A DNA stretch of 64,000 nucleotides from Fomes fomentarius (GCA_022606135.1 JABYQN010000011.1:806001-870000); one strand, 5' to 3'. Positions 22,960 to 36,154 are shown, counted from the stretch's first letter. Program-made: numbers and translations. The notes: generated from the sequence alone by a model not told the origin.

Positions 22960-25900
22960 TGTAAACCGAGGATGAGTGGCTTGAGGGCACCGGTTCCTCT
23001 CTGTGAGACTATTTATGCGCCCACATAGCCGCATCCTCTGAAATCCTCGAAATAAAAGCGCCCAATCTCCGAAGTCGTCGTCAACGAGCCAGCGAACGGA
23101 CAACGTGCCACGTGTTCTCCGCTTCTATTACAGAACAAGTGCTCCCGCAGACGTCCACGCATCCTCTACGGCCGGCCAGCGGCGCGGACACCGATACTTG
23201 GAGTGCCGCAGTGGACGAACGCCAGGAGGCGCAATAGATTGACTATCTATAGAAGGCCTCGTCGGTTCCCGCTTACTGGCACTGCCTATGCGCAGGGTGA
23301 GCGTTCCTTACTAGGAAGTATCGGTTTGGGAGTCACCAACGCACCAGATACTACCAGATACGGAATGCAGAGTGCTACAGAAGGCTAGACGATTGATAGT
23401 TCTTCTCTCCGCTATTCTCAGCAGCGGCTCATGACAAATGCCGTGGGCTGCTTCAGAGCAGACGTTACTTCTACGCTGGTAGCCGTAGTATGTGTACTCC
23501 TCGGCTCCGGCACGGAAGACGTCTGAGTCGCAGAGATAATCTCGCGACTCGGGTGGGTTGCTTGGATGGCTCTTCCGATCCTCTGAGAGATCTTTGAGCA
23601 CGCATTCATTTCTAACCAACTCACGGGGTGGGCGAAGCTCGAATAACATTTAACCTACACAGCGAGGCTGCTGTCCCTATCTGGCAATGGACAAGTTCAG
23701 GTTTTTGGCGCGGACGTTGCATTGTAATCTATGTTTGCTTACCGCCGTGGTAGTCAAAGGGGACCGTTTTGCGTAGCCATAAATGACAAGCCATCCCTGA
23801 GTTGGTCCGGCTAGGTGTTCAATAGTCCACGACGTTGAGAATGAACTCGATGAGCATTGAGAATTATCAAGTTCAACAGCGAGGCTTAGTAATAGTATGG
23901 CTATACCTATGGCGCCAATGGAAGCGCCGAGCCAAAGGACCGACGCGTGAGAACATCGCTGAACATGATGTTGGCGACTTACTTCGACTTGTTCAAGGTC
24001 GTGTCCATCTTCTATAGTCTTTTTCAGCTCACTGATAAATGATGACCGGACACGCGCGATAGCCTACTCAGAGTCAAACACGCAAGCACGAAAAAGGCGA
24101 GTCAAAATAACAGGCGAACCCTGCTCTGTTGTAGCTCTGTAGCGTCCTTCTGCTGGGTACGAAGGCGACACAGATGCGACATCGCGACATGGAATTTTGC
24201 GGTCGGATATTTGCGTCAAGTATGAGTTTAGTGCTATGGCAGGTACTTTCAATTGCGCTACCACGAGTCCGGCTCTCGTTAATCTGGACGCAGTTGCAAG
24301 TCAATCACCGCGCCTTTGTTCAGTCAAGCCTGAAGAGGGATGCACCATCAAGGAGACTACCGGTAGTGTCACAGGGTTCTATCGAAGCTCGAAGGGTGCA
24401 GGTGGAGGCCAAACGGAGGGTTCATGCTGAGTGCGGTACGTGCTCCAGTTCTATCTAACATGGGCTAGGATCTACTCAAGTGGGAACAGATACGGAAACC
24501 ATACTTCCGTTCGACTGTAGTGATGTTGCGCCCATCGGCCTATGGACCCGTGGTCTTATGGATGGCATGTATTCTGTCGCGCTGGTAAGTTCTCCGTTTC
24601 TCTGTTGTCCGTTGGTGTCAGGTGTGGCCATAATCACTATCTACGACGCTGAAACACTACGCTGCCTTCAGAAAGGGCGCTTCGCCTCATCAAGCCATCT
24701 CGTACATCACTCCTCTGTTCTGGTTCGAAGACGGGGGTGCAACCTAGTCAGCCTCAGTCGGGTCGTCATCGGCGGTGTTTCGTTCTGGCCCATCGGAGTC
24801 TATATCGAAGGGCCAACAACATCTTTACCTCTTAGCACGCCTGCGCATGGGTAGGCTATCGTCTCCTCGTGGGGTTGATGGGCAGTACGGCTTACACATA
24901 CCCCGCGTCGCCTCCAGAATTTTGTAGATCTGCCGCTGGTCTACGGGCTAGTGGGCGCTCAGACGATAATGGGTAGGCTTAGCAACTGGACGACCAGGAC
25001 GCCGATCACAGAAGCCTTATACAACTGCCTCACTGTGATACGTTTGGAGGCGGAAGCTCTCGGGTTCCTCGTTGCTGAAATGCTCGTAAATGCTCGTTAA
25101 AATTGGATTGGGCTTCAGGCCTAATCCGACCGGCGTCTCATCTGCGCGTACTTTCATAATCACTCGACATATGCAACAGCTAGCACCGGGCTATACTGGA
25201 TACTGGATAATCAGGCGTAGTGTGCACCGAGATAGTGATGAACTTGAGGACCATCGCTGTAAGCTCGAGTTCCACATCGCAGTTGCCCTTCTGACGCTTT
25301 AGCTGATTCTTGTGCTGGCCAGATATCTTGCACTACCGTTTTGTGAGTATCTACGTGCGTTCCTCTACTCAGAAGGGAGTTGTGGTTCTCGGGCTGACAT
25401 CTGGGCCCGTCCGATTTAGGTTCACAACGGGCTTGACGTTTCGCTTCGATCTTGACCTACACGAGGGCAGAGGCAAACTTGCCGGTCCATGAGCCTTCTT
25501 CGTACAGGACTACACTACCTCCTATCTATCTCGTTGCTACGGGTTCTGATCCTACGGTCGATTCCGAGTCGAGCACGCCGTCGACTACAATATATTGTTT
25601 GATGGTCGCAACAGAGGATAAGAGCGAGGAGTCACGGTCTCCCAACGAGATCATGAAGTTGCTGGACCAGGCAGGTATAACGTAATTGACGCAGCTGGCG
25701 CAGTAAGCATAGCGCGCAGCATGATACGCAGCATTGATAGTGAGGCGAGACCCTCTGGGACAGAGTATGCAGCTGCCGTCCACACGTGTATGAGCAGATA
25801 TATTGACTGTAGTCGCCTACCGGACTCAACGATCTTGGTGATCCGCACTGTGTCATCCTTCATACATCTGATCACACAGAACATGCTGACAATACCATTC

Positions 25901-26230
25901 AATACTATTCAACAACAAATCTAAGATTCAAGCGCTATCGGTGCATACCACCAGGAGCAAGTAGATGAGATATTGGTTTTACAATTTTTGAACGGTCAAC
26001 AACAGAGAGAAGTAGAAACCAAGACCAAAAGAACACACAGATCCAGCGCAGGTCGAAGGACCATCTACACGTATGCGTACACAACTTCTACTGGAGCATA
26101 TCGTCGTCAGACGATCTCAAGGAACTCTATGGATCTCGAATATACGGAAGCGCTCTCCTGACCAAACCATGGGATTCTCCACTCTGCACGGAACATCCTG
26201 GCATTTGCGTGCAGCTGAGGAATGCCACGG
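22960..26230. other. long spacer, possible unassigned gene around 24.2-25.7 kb
   Basis: I found no gene I can defend. Plus-strand frames such as MAGTFNCATTSPALVNLDAV (24238 on), ETILPFDCSDVAPIGLWTRG (24496 on) and a Ser/Thr/Glu-rich frame at 25452-25685 have coding-like composition and lie near GT/AG signals. They belong to no family I know and I could not join them in phase. Confidence 0.25.
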
Positions 26231-27417
26231 TTACGGTCCGGAGAACCACGGACTCTGAAGGTATGTTACGGGGCCGAGGGCCTCGTCATCAGGTCTAGTG
26301 AGCACGTTAGCAGTGCGATCCACGGCGCCCAGCCGAGAACGATCGAGGGTGATGTGAGATGGCCGGAATACGCACTCCGTTTGCTGAGGTAGATGGGGGA
26401 CGAGGATCCCCTCGGAGCCTCTGGTTGTGTTCATTCTGGAAGTGCGCTTGGGTCGCGACTTCTTGTGTTCTTCCTGAATGTGACGATTGCGGTCACTTTT
26501 CTTAGAGTACGACCGGTCGCACTGCCAGTACTCGCAACAGAACCGCTCGCGTTCCCCATCTGGAAGATGCGTCTTCAAGTGCATTCGGATGTTGTAGGCC
26601 CTTTCGCAGACTACAGCGTAGCGTTCACGGCAAGCAAATACTGAGAGCCTGGCCGACCCGTAGTACTGGCCAAAATAGGTGAGGGAATACTCACTTTGAT
26701 CGCAGAGACGGCATTTGTAAACCGTGTCATACATCTCCATGATACTATGAGCACGGTTGTCTGACTGTCTGGAGCCCGAAGCTGCTGGCAATGGGCTGCT
26801 TGCACTTTCCAGCTCTTGTTGTTCCGTTTGCTCCCATTCTTCGCATGAGAAGGAGGAAGGGGATTGAAGATTGTCGAACGGAACGGACTGGCTCTCATTA
26901 GATTCTGAAAACATCGGCGACACTGATGTGACAACAGTGACGTAGGCGTTGGAAAACCATCTTCACCGGATTGATGCAGCGGATACGCACCGTCACTACT
27001 GGTCGGAAGAGAGCCGTGTGGCTGAAATTGTGCAGATTCCCCAGCAAACCCAAGCTCGGGCTCGAAGGGTTGAGAAGGAGGAGAAAATGGAGGTACATTC
27101 GGAAAGCCGTCAAATGCGGAGGGCATAGTACTTGCCATTCGGAGATACTGGCAGTGGTCGGCAAGTATGCCATTAGAATCTGACATATACTGGGCGCTTG
27201 GGAGGGCGTAGTCGCTATATCCTGGCGATGGCAAGACGTCATTGGAGGAGTTGTCCGTGGGACATCTGAAGTTGAAGTTATCATCATCGTTGAAGTTTGT
27301 CATGTAGCGTTGAGAGATATGCGATGGGATGTCTTGAGGCCGTTGGAGGATCGATGTTTTTGAAAGAGAACGAGCTCCACTATTCTCCATGTCATCATCG
27401 AATGGGCGTTGCAACAT
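26231..27417 (-). CDS. C2H2 zinc-finger protein, copy 4
   Basis: Exons 26967-27417, 26695-26922 and 26231-26610 give 352 residues. The start at MLQRPFDDDMENSG was chosen because a TATA element at 27493-27500 places transcription start near 27,460, downstream of the earlier in-frame ATGs. The N-terminal region is Pro/Ser/Asp-rich. Finger 1 is CRLCDQICERAYNIRMHLKT plus H; finger 2 is CEYWQCDRSYSKKSDRNRH followed by IQEEH. The second intron splits finger 1 after its cysteines in phase 1, as in the other three copies. The first intron is only 44 nt. A longer frame continuing past it lacks the fingers and is rejected. Confidence 0.72.
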
Positions 27418-27492
27418 ATTGAAATGATGTAGTACAGTCGATGGGGGTGTGAGACTCTGTGCTCGCCGGGGATTCATTGACAGGAGGAGCGA

Positions 27493-27500
27493 TTTATATA
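27493..27500 (-). promoter_or_regulatory. TATA box of zinc-finger copy 4
   Basis: In the gene sense this reads TATATAAA. It lies 76 nt upstream of the chosen ATG and rules against ATGs at 27477 and above. Confidence 0.5.
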
Positions 27501-29438
27501 AGTCTACCCTACTGGTCGGTCGCGGTAGGTAACACTGTTCTACTGCGATCAAAATTCTCGACTGCGAGGAGGCCATGAGGCCTCTGAGAATGGACTCGGA
27601 AACGTGTATGCCCTGTTCAGGATATCGAAGCCATCATGACTTCTCACGCCCCATACGGTAAACCGTGTACGCAGTCCCTGCCATCCTTATACGGATGCTC
27701 GATATCATCTCAGGAGAGGAGAAAGGATATGCAACGCATGAAATATTCTTCGAAGGAAACGCTGATAGGATTTGAAGGTACCCGATGGTGCATAGCACCG
27801 CCGGTCGAGCATAAGGCATACGTAGAGATCTTACTTGTTACTCGCGATTAGACTTTTGCTGATGGCCCTCAGGCCTGAGCACTGCTGTAGGCCTTGTCTG
27901 ACTCATGCGCAGCTATTCGACTTCGTGCATTGACAAGTGACTCGGTAGAAGATGGCACGGCCTATGTGTTGCGGTAGCTGCAGTAGATACGTAGGACATC
28001 CACTAGCTGCGGAACAATGCGCAGCTACTCCCAGCGAAGGAAAGAGTGCGGTGCGACATAAGGGAGGATGGCTCGCCAGTAGCCCTGAATGTTCAAGTTC
28101 AGTAAGCATGCCACTGTCATGTCATTGGGACCTCCCGAGAAGGTAATAAATAATTGCACTCTCGATTTCGGTGAGGAATGAGCATAAGAAGAGGGCGAAT
28201 AACATTTTGATGTTGTTATGGATGAGGGGAGAATACTTCGCAGTGTTCTCCTCGAGCATCTGAACCCTGACAACCCGTTTGTTCAGGAAGGGCAAGGAAT
28301 TTCTACCGCAGACTGTCGATGCCAAACAGCTGAGTAGAGATGTCGAGATAGCAATCTGATCGCAGGTGCATATGGGAAGTACCCGATTGGAGTTGAGGAA
28401 TAATTCCATGACTCCAGCGACCAAAGCCGAGTGGCGGTGATGGGCGCTCAAAGACCTTGGACACGGCTCAATGATTGAGCTTCACTGTTGGCTATCGTCC
28501 GTCAGTAGATAGATATACCTTCGCACTCTCAACTCTCATATCCGCGCTGGCAGATACACTTGGTCTACGGCAGTAATATGATTTCAAAGATTATCCACAC
28601 GCAATCTTGAATACCGCAGATATGCAATAGTCAAATTCACGTGAGTCTGGAATGAATGGTGACGATATAGTACCCCGCAGTGAATTGGTCTGGCTTGAGA
28701 ATGGTAAGCACCCATATCCATATTTTTTGAGAGTCAGTAAGGCCGTGTGTTGGATTCTCCTACTGTCTCAAGTCTACCAAATATGGGTGTATAGATGACG
28801 CACGGAGCACTCGCCAATGCCGACTGACCGGAGTTTCGGACAGTTCTCTCCATCTGGCAGGTCTGAAGTAGCGCAAATATGCGGTACCCGAAGGCTGACC
28901 TAAAGTTGTCTCACTCGATCCGCAGTTTGTGCTGCTTCTCAGAGGAAGAAGTCAAACCGAAGTGCGAACTTCGATTCCTGGAGCTCCGTGGTGCCCGTCC
29001 ATGTATGAATAGGCAATTGCAATAGGAGGATGAAGCCCAGAAATATGGGGAAGATGAGGGCCTCGTGGGCAAGCTAGACGGGAAATCATGCCAATCAAGT
29101 GTGCAATGTATCTCTTCGTATGTGCATCTTAACTGACTGTACCTGGACCTGGGTAGGTCAGATGCTCGATCACCCCGTTGGTACTGCGTCTATCTTTAAC
29201 TCGTCAATTTTTATCAGTCCGTGGGCGTGTGAGATGGGCTCTACATTGATGCCACGAAGACGAAGTGAGCTTCACCGAACGTTTCAGACACGTTCTCTTC
29301 TTTCTCATCAGAAAGTCTCCGGGTTCGCGGATTAATAGGAACAAATGTCCTATTTGCTGCGCAAGAACGAGGATGCGCACTGCTTCCGAGGAGAGCTCTG
29401 GCCCCGTGGACACTTGTGGCGTTGCTTCGCACTGTCCG
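27501..29438. other. spacer with a possible 7TM remnant
   Basis: On the minus strand around 28,130-28,400 a frame carries a helix-like NNIKMLFALFLCSFLTEIES preceded by AISTSLLSCLAST. This resembles helices 4-5 of the DUF6533-type proteins, but I could not extend it in either direction. The rest, to the promoter of the first transporter, shows nothing. Confidence 0.25.
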
Positions 29439-29446
29439 TATATAAA
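29439..29446 (+). promoter_or_regulatory. TATA box of transporter copy 1
   Basis: TATATAAA lies 70 nt upstream of the ATG at 29516. The ATG at 29468 is too close to it to be within the transcript, which decides the start. Confidence 0.55.
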
Positions 29447-29515
29447 GGAGTACGAGTTCAAGGCACCATGACTCCCATTCGGCAAGCTCATCTCGTCAGG
29501 GATACAACTCCGGCA

Positions 29516-31876
29516 ATGCCCGTCGTCATTGACCAGAAGGTTGGAGATGATCAAACTGACGAGAAGAATAGTGTTGGCTTGGAGGAGGAACCTGTTGTTG
29601 TTGATTCGTATGGGTCAACATCCCCTCTAGCATCGGGCACCGAAAGGCGGGCAGAGGAGAAGCGGCTGGTACGGAAATTGGATAGAAGAGTCTTGCCCGT
29701 ATTATGCGCTATGTATCTCTTCTCATGTGTGTATCTTCCTTCACTTGCCGCAATGTCGTTGACGTAACTTGCACCAGACCTTGATAAAACCAATCTCGGG
29801 AACGCTCGCCTACAAGGCCTCCCGCGCGATGTGTTGCACGGAGACCCAACCGGGGTGCTCTTCGACTGGGCGACTTCTGCATACTACTTTTCCTACGTAT
29901 GTGTGGATGAATCGCACGCCGACTCACCCAATGTGCAAAACTCACAACTTCGTCTCCGCAGGTTCTATGTCAGGTTCCACTCATTCTGCTCTTGAAGTTA
30001 TCTTCGCCTCGCATCTGGTTTGGCACGATGGTGATTGGATGGGGTCTCTGCACAGTACTCGTGGTAAGCTCCGCTTCAGCATTGACATTTGACGTGCCGC
30101 GCTTGACCGACCTCGTATTTGCCCTTGTACTTGCAAGTCTACTGCGTTTAACTTTCCAGGCCTCATGGTCGTGCGCATCGGAATCGGCGTGTTCGAAGCG
30201 GGTCTGAGTCCAGGCTTCCCGTTCTACCTCTGTACGTCCTATATCCCTCCTCCACACCCTTGCAAGTCTCAAACTCCCTATCGCATACAGCCCTCTTCTA
30301 CACTCGTGAAGAGATAGGGTTACGCACGGGGTGCTGGCATAGCTTCTCAGCTGTCTCTGGCGCTTTCAGTGGGCTCATCGCATTTGGTATCCAACATGCA
30401 CACACTGCACTGGCGAATTGGAAACTCTTGTTCATCGTTGAAGGCATCCCGACTATTCTTCTCGGCATCTGCGCGATGATCATCCTCCCCAGCGGGCCAG
30501 AGGATGCGAGGATATTCGACGAAAAGGAGCGTGAGATCGCCTTCGGGCGGAGAAATCGCGGGCGCAAGGGTGATGTTGGCAGGGTGATAAATAAGGGTAT
30601 GCATCTTGCTTCAGTTCACGGGCCTTTGTCTTGCCCTGTATACTCAACGATCGCACAGCCCACGTCATCGCTGCATTTACAGACTGGAAGGTATGTCAGG
30701 ACTGAGTCACTCTGTTATGTAACTTATTCGCTCTTCATCGCAGGTTTACTGCGCTGCCGTCGTCCACTTTGCAGGAGATTGTGCCACTGGCACTATCACC
30801 GCGTTCCTACCCACTATCATCAAGACCTTCGGTTTCAGTGAGCAGCTTTGGTCAGACACATCGATATCTGGTTGACACCCGCTCAGCGGACGCTCTTTCT
30901 CAGTTGCTAACGATACCGCCATATATCATCGCCGGTATCGTTCTATGCCTCACGTGCTATACGTCGGATAGGCTGCAGAGCCGGGGGATCCTGGCTGCAA
31001 CGGCCTGCGTCGTGGCAGGGTTGGGATACATGTACGTTTTCTTTTATTGTCTCCAACTAGACCCCCTATCTCTGACGTGAGGTATCAAGGTTGCTTCTAA
31101 GTGTGTCCTTGAACAGCGTGCGATACTTCGCCACCTTTCTGATCACAATGGGGGCGTACACCACGGTCGGACTTGTACTTTCCTGGTGTCAGTCCTAATT
31201 CTCTCTTCATTCAAGCGACATGACTACTTATCATTCATATTGTCTTCAGTCTCCCATAACTTTGGCTCCGAGACAAAAACCGCAACGGGAGTAGCGCTCT
31301 TTAACTCCCTTGGACATTGCGGAAGCATCCTTGGCTCCCATCTCTTCCCATCAAAGGAAGGACCCCGATATGTGTCAGTATCTCCATTCCCCATCCGTCG
31401 GAGGTCTAGAATCGCTTACTTGTCCTCGATCGAGTAGTAAAGGATTTGCTGCTACTGGCGCAGTGCTGTTCTTGGGCGCGATCGCTGCTCTCATCCTCAC
31501 CGTGAGTCCTACCTTCTCGGATAAGAGTCATAGCCGGTTTCTTTAAATTGTTTTGCCCGCGTCGATGCGTTACCATAGACACATTTTCGTCTGGAGAATC
31601 GACGGAGGGATAGGAGATTCGGTAAGCCAACGCTCGGCGCATGCGTGGATACCTCATGTCTCGCCGACAAGGTGCGTGTACTTATACAATGTAAGAGAGC
31701 CGTATACTGAACGCCGTACCCGAGTACAGGCCCCGATTTTCGTTATACACCGTGATACGATGCCACGATCTAGAGCTATCACTGGGTTTGGCAAGTTGTC
31801 GATAGTGGGGCGATTGGAGTCGGTGACTCTGGCGTCTAGAGCTGAGAGACTGTTCACTAACGAAGTAGATATATAG
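29516..31876 (+). CDS. MFS transporter, anion:cation symporter type, array copy 1
   Basis: Thirteen exons: 29516-29726, 29778-29896, 29962-30063, 30138-30231, 30291-30596, 30659-30690, 30744-30837, 30887-31031, 31090-31187, 31250-31373, 31438-31501, 31579-31671 and 31730-31876. They give 542 residues. The layout is that of the fungal Dal5/Tna1-like ACS family, which moves organic anions such as allantoate, nicotinate or pantothenate with cations. A cytosolic N-terminus ends in RKLDRRVLPVLCAMYLFSY with LDKTNLGNARLQGL in loop 1. Then come GWGLCT, RIGIGVFEAGLSPGFPFYL, a central loop with FDEKEREIA, and a C-half ending near SHLFP and GPRY. The substrate cannot be told. The last exon lacks one base relative to copies 2 and 3, so the usual end FRYTP is replaced by a tail of about 40 extra residues. 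Confidence 0.85.
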
Positions 31877-32673
31877 AGCAGCTATAGCAGCGGCGAAGAT
31901 AACTCCTGCCAGTGTGAGCTGCACTCGATATCATAGGAGAGAGAAAAGCCCTGTGGCCCCGAGGAGGTACTGCTCAAGCGCTCATGGTCCCACGTGGGCT
32001 GTATTTGTTTCTATTTGCTCTTCGGCGTTTCACCGTGACTCTCCTCAACCCACCTCGAAGTCCTTATCTGAGGCTTCACTTGAGCCATGCACGAGCACTT
32101 CTACACCCTGCAACATTTCTGACCACCAGAATATGAGGATTAAATGACTTACTACAACATTTTAATAGGTCACGGCGGAGTCGGACACGAAGTCATGTAG
32201 TCATTACAACTTGTTCAAGTGGTGAGTCCATTTGCCCCTTTCTCCATTAGATACTCATATGGTGTATAATTTATGTAGAGATCTCCATGCTCATGAGTTC
32301 ATACTGTGTACTTCTGCGTACAACGTGAGGGGTTTGGGGAAGAGTAGTATCTGGTACACAGTGTTGATCAGTACAGATTGCAGCTCAGGACAGATTGACC
32401 GGTGACTTGTAACGGCTTTTCTTAGACAGGAGTAACAGCTTCCCCGTGATCAAACATAGAGATGAAACTTCCCTGCTATCCCGAGCGTGCGAAGGTCCAC
32501 GCTAAAGTTATGTCTCGCGTGTATCTTCATGCGTACTTTAACTTCACCCCACTTTCCTCTCACCGACTGGCTGACTGGCATGTATTTCGGCAGACGGGGT
32601 CAACTGACCTTCAAAGAAGTAATCCTCGATGGCGCAATGGGCCTTCGGGAATTCCGCATCGCTGCCCACGCAA
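31877..32673. other. spacer between transporter copies 1 and 2
   Basis: This holds the 3' end of copy 1 and the promoter of copy 2. No other gene is visible. Confidence 0.4.
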
Positions 32674-32682
32674 TATATATAG
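32674..32682 (+). promoter_or_regulatory. TATA box of transporter copy 2
   Basis: TATATATAG lies 72 nt upstream of the ATG at 32754, about the same spacing as in copy 1. Confidence 0.5.
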
Positions 32683-32753
32683 GAATGAGAGCGGGAAGAC
32701 GTCAGTTGGAGGAGTTCGCTCTTCTAACTCCCCGTGAAGGCTCTCTCTCAGCG

Positions 32754-34944
32754 ATGTCAACCACTATTGCCGAGGCACACGTCAGGAAGGACCAGACGAA
32801 TGAGAAATACGGTGCTACTGAGGAACAGTTCGTTGAGCATGTTCAAGGTTCAACTGCTCTCGGGCTGTTCGGCGCACAAAAGCGGAAAGACGAAGAGCAG
32901 CTGGTGCGCAAGTTGGATAGAAGAATCATACCTCTAATCTTCGCAATGTATTTCTTCGCATGTACGTATCCTGTCTATTGCTCTACCGCGGCGTAGATGT
33001 CAACTCTCACCAGATCTTGACAGGACCAACCTCGGCAATGCACGGCTACAGGGTCTTCCTCACGACGTGCTACATGGAGACCCTACCGGAGTACTCTTTG
33101 ACTGGCTGACGGCTGCCTTCTATTTCCCTTATGTATGCTGACCCCGCATACTCTGCACTTCTCTTTGCGCTCATCGAGCTTTTAGGTCCTCTGTCAAGTG
33201 CCGGCGATACTGCTGTCGAAGTTGTGCACGCCTCGCATTTGGCTAGGTTGCGTCGCAGTCGGGTGGGGTCTATGCTCCGTTCTCATGGTACGCTCTTCTC
33301 CGTTCCGACTTGCTGATGCACGTACTGAGCTCATGCCAGTCCACTACGTTCAACTTCCCAGGCATGTTGATGGCGCGTATAGGCCTAGGCGTGTTTGAAG
33401 CGGCCTTTAGTCCGGGATTTCCACTATACTTCTGTACGTCGAGACGTGCGGACCCCTCCGCCTACCCTTCAAACTTCCCCTGACACATAGACATGCGCTC
33501 AACCTCGCTATAGCGCTTTTCTACACCCGCGAAGAGATGGGCTTACGCACTGCGTTCTGGTGGGGTTCCGCCGCAGTCGCGAGTGCTTTCAGCGGCCTCA
33601 TCGCCTTCGGGATCCAACACGTGCATACCTCAGTGGCCAATTGGAGATTGCTGTTCATTATCGAAGGCGTCCCGACGATACTCCTAGGCTTTTGTGCGAT
33701 GTTCGTTCTACCGAATCGACCTGAGGAGACACACATTTTGAACGAGAAGGAGCGCGAGATCGCGCTAGAGCGAGTCAATCGTGGATCTAAGACTGACTCC
33801 GGGAGGGTCATACAGAAGAGTGCGTCTAATATCATAATCCCGTCGTGTGACGATCGGTTGAAATTCCGACAGAACATATTGTCTTCGCATTCAAGGATTG
33901 GAAGGTGCGTCGAGCAGCGATGAGCTGTGTATGTTCGTTGACTCCGAGTCCAAGATCTATGCAGCTGCCGTTGTATACTTCGCAGGTGATTGTGCGACCG
34001 CGGGGATCACCGCATTCCTGCCGACCATCATCACGACGTTCGGATTCAGTGGGTACTATGCACAAGGAGGTTTTGACGAGGACTAACGTACTTTCAGCGA
34101 ACGCCCGAGCACAGCTACTGACTGTACCGCCATACGCTGTGGCAGCTGTTGTCCTTTTCCTGACGTCATACGCGTCGGATAGGCTGCAGAGCCGTGGAAT
34201 CCTTATTGCAGCATCCTGCTTCGTTGCGGGAGTCGGATACATGTGCGGCTCTACGGTTGATGCTGAACTAGGTTCGACATCTGACATCACCAAATAGGTT
34301 GCTGCTCGTGGTCACGTCAAACAGTGTGCGGTACTTTGCCACGTTCTGTATCACGATGGGTTCGTTCTCGACTATTGGGTTGGTGCTCACATGGTGTAAG
34401 TGATCTATCTCGTTCACGCTGCTTACAGTACAAGACCCTACGCTCATCATGATCTTCGTAGTTTCGCACAACCTTGGGTCTGAGACGAAGATGGCCACGG
34501 GAGCGCCCCTGTATAACTCTCTCGGACATTGCGGGAGCATCCTTGGCTCCCACCTGTTTCCTGCTACAGAGGGTCCGCGTTATATGTCCGTATTTCTACC
34601 TCCGAGTCACGTTGTCATCTGACGCTGCCCTCTGGTCATGTAGGAAGGGCTTCGCAACTACTGGTGCGCTGCAGTTCGTGGGCGCGGTCTTCGCTATTAT
34701 CCTAGCGGTAAGCGACAGTATGCATGACTCGAAGCATGATCTGATGGGTCGTCATCGTACTCTTCTCTGTATAGGTTCACATGCGTCGGGAGAATCGCCG
34801 TAGGGATCTGAAATATGGAAAGCCACACCCGGGTGCCTGTGTTGACACTTCGGAGCTCGCCGACGAGGTACGTGCTGTTTACATGATGTCCAAGGCTTCA
34901 TTGAACATCTTCTGCAGGCTCCGGGCTTTCGGTACACGCCTTGA
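32754..34944 (+). CDS. MFS transporter, anion:cation symporter type, array copy 2
   Basis: The exon structure matches copy 1: 32754-32961, 33014-33132, 33186-33287, 33340-33433, 33514-33819, 33873-33904, 33955-34048, 34098-34242, 34298-34395, 34462-34585, 34644-34707, 34775-34867 and 34918-34944. It encodes 501 residues, the normal family length. The N-terminus carries RKLDRRIIPLIFAMYFFAY, then LDRTNLGNARLQGL, GWGLCS, RIGLGVFEAAFSPGFPLY and the loop LNEKEREIALERVNRG. The protein ends in FRYTP. It is a plasma-membrane type symporter by family; the substrate is unknown. No stop or frameshift is seen, so it is presumably functional. Confidence 0.85.
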
Positions 34945-36154
34945 TTTATAGAGTGACCCGACTATCTCACAAGACGACCATGTTCGTCTCTTGTTCTAAA
35001 CATCTCAATAATGGTTAGTCTAGGGTCCCATCCTGGACGCACCTTGTCGGAGTGGGCGGACGTAGTCACCACGATACGTTATCTGGCCATACATCGGATA
35101 GGGGAGGCAGACAGCCTCTCATTGGCAGCGTCTCGTCTCAGCGTCCTGCCCTCGCCCTCATCACGAGAACAAGCAGTCTCTTTTCTTTTTTGCCCAGTCG
35201 TCCAAACTTGAATCAGCACTGTAAGTTTCAGGATTGATGTTCTGTGGTATCAGGTGGCATCGTTCCTGAGTATATGTGTCCAAGGAGAGTGCTAGTAATA
35301 TCAAAGTCCCTAAGGCCCGACCGTGTGAACTATCTTCAACATCTCACGTGGCTCCCCTTGTTACTATTCAAAGCTGTGCGCCTAGGTTTGGTCCCGACCC
35401 CCATCTGCGCCTGGTGTGCGTCGCGCAAGTCCTCTACTCTTTGAGCAACGATGTCGCGTCGCATAAATAAAAAGCGAATCCCAGTCATCATCGAGATGGA
35501 AACAATGAGCTTGAGCATACGTTGAGTATCCTCACAAATGTAATGATCTTACAGTAGCTAACAGGTGAAAGCCGTCTTCGCGCAGTGTACTGAACAGAAG
35601 AGAACGGTTTGTAACCCAAAGGATCTATCCCCTGGCGCTGCAGAACGGGATTCGGAGGTATGATACTGTTGTTCGTCTACCATCCCGAAATATTAGCAAG
35701 CTTGCACACACGCTGCCACCCTCCGCTGTCCTTCTTTTCCTTCGAATGCTCGTCCATAGGTTCTACTGAATGCAGTACCTGACCCGGATTCTATCATGGT
35801 ATGCGCCGTCCTGACGTTACCTATTCCTATCTTTACTTATCATCCTACATCAGCGGTTCGTCCATTTTCCAGTGCGGAAGACGGGTACATATAGGCATCT
35901 GGACTGCAAAGTTAGACCCGGCTTCCGCCCTGCCACACAGTCTCAAGGTTTGTGGAAGGCTCGGGTCAAATGACCTCTGCACTTGATGCAGGGACTAAGT
36001 TTCCTGTCAGTGCGAAGTTATGGGGGCCGAGTGTGAACGTTGGTGGTCAAGCTTCGCGCTGTCCACACATAAATAGACACTTGCGCGAAAGGCCATCCTG
36101 TTGGAGAAGTACCCTCCAACAACCTCTCCCAGTCAGACGGACGCAACCTCAGCG
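34945..36154. other. spacer between transporter copies 2 and 3
   Basis: From about 35,700 to 36,000 the sequence resembles 39,400-39,750, upstream of the broken fourth copy (shared ACACGCTGCCAC, CCTTCGAATGCT and TATCTTTACT blocks). This is therefore a duplicated promoter region. No gene is visible. Confidence 0.45.

Noticed and set aside
26611..27576. 321-residue continuous frame over zinc-finger copy 4
   Set aside because: Its tail past 26,967 has no fingers and is Thr/Ser noise. The spliced model yields two complete fingers, and the TATA box excludes its first ATG.
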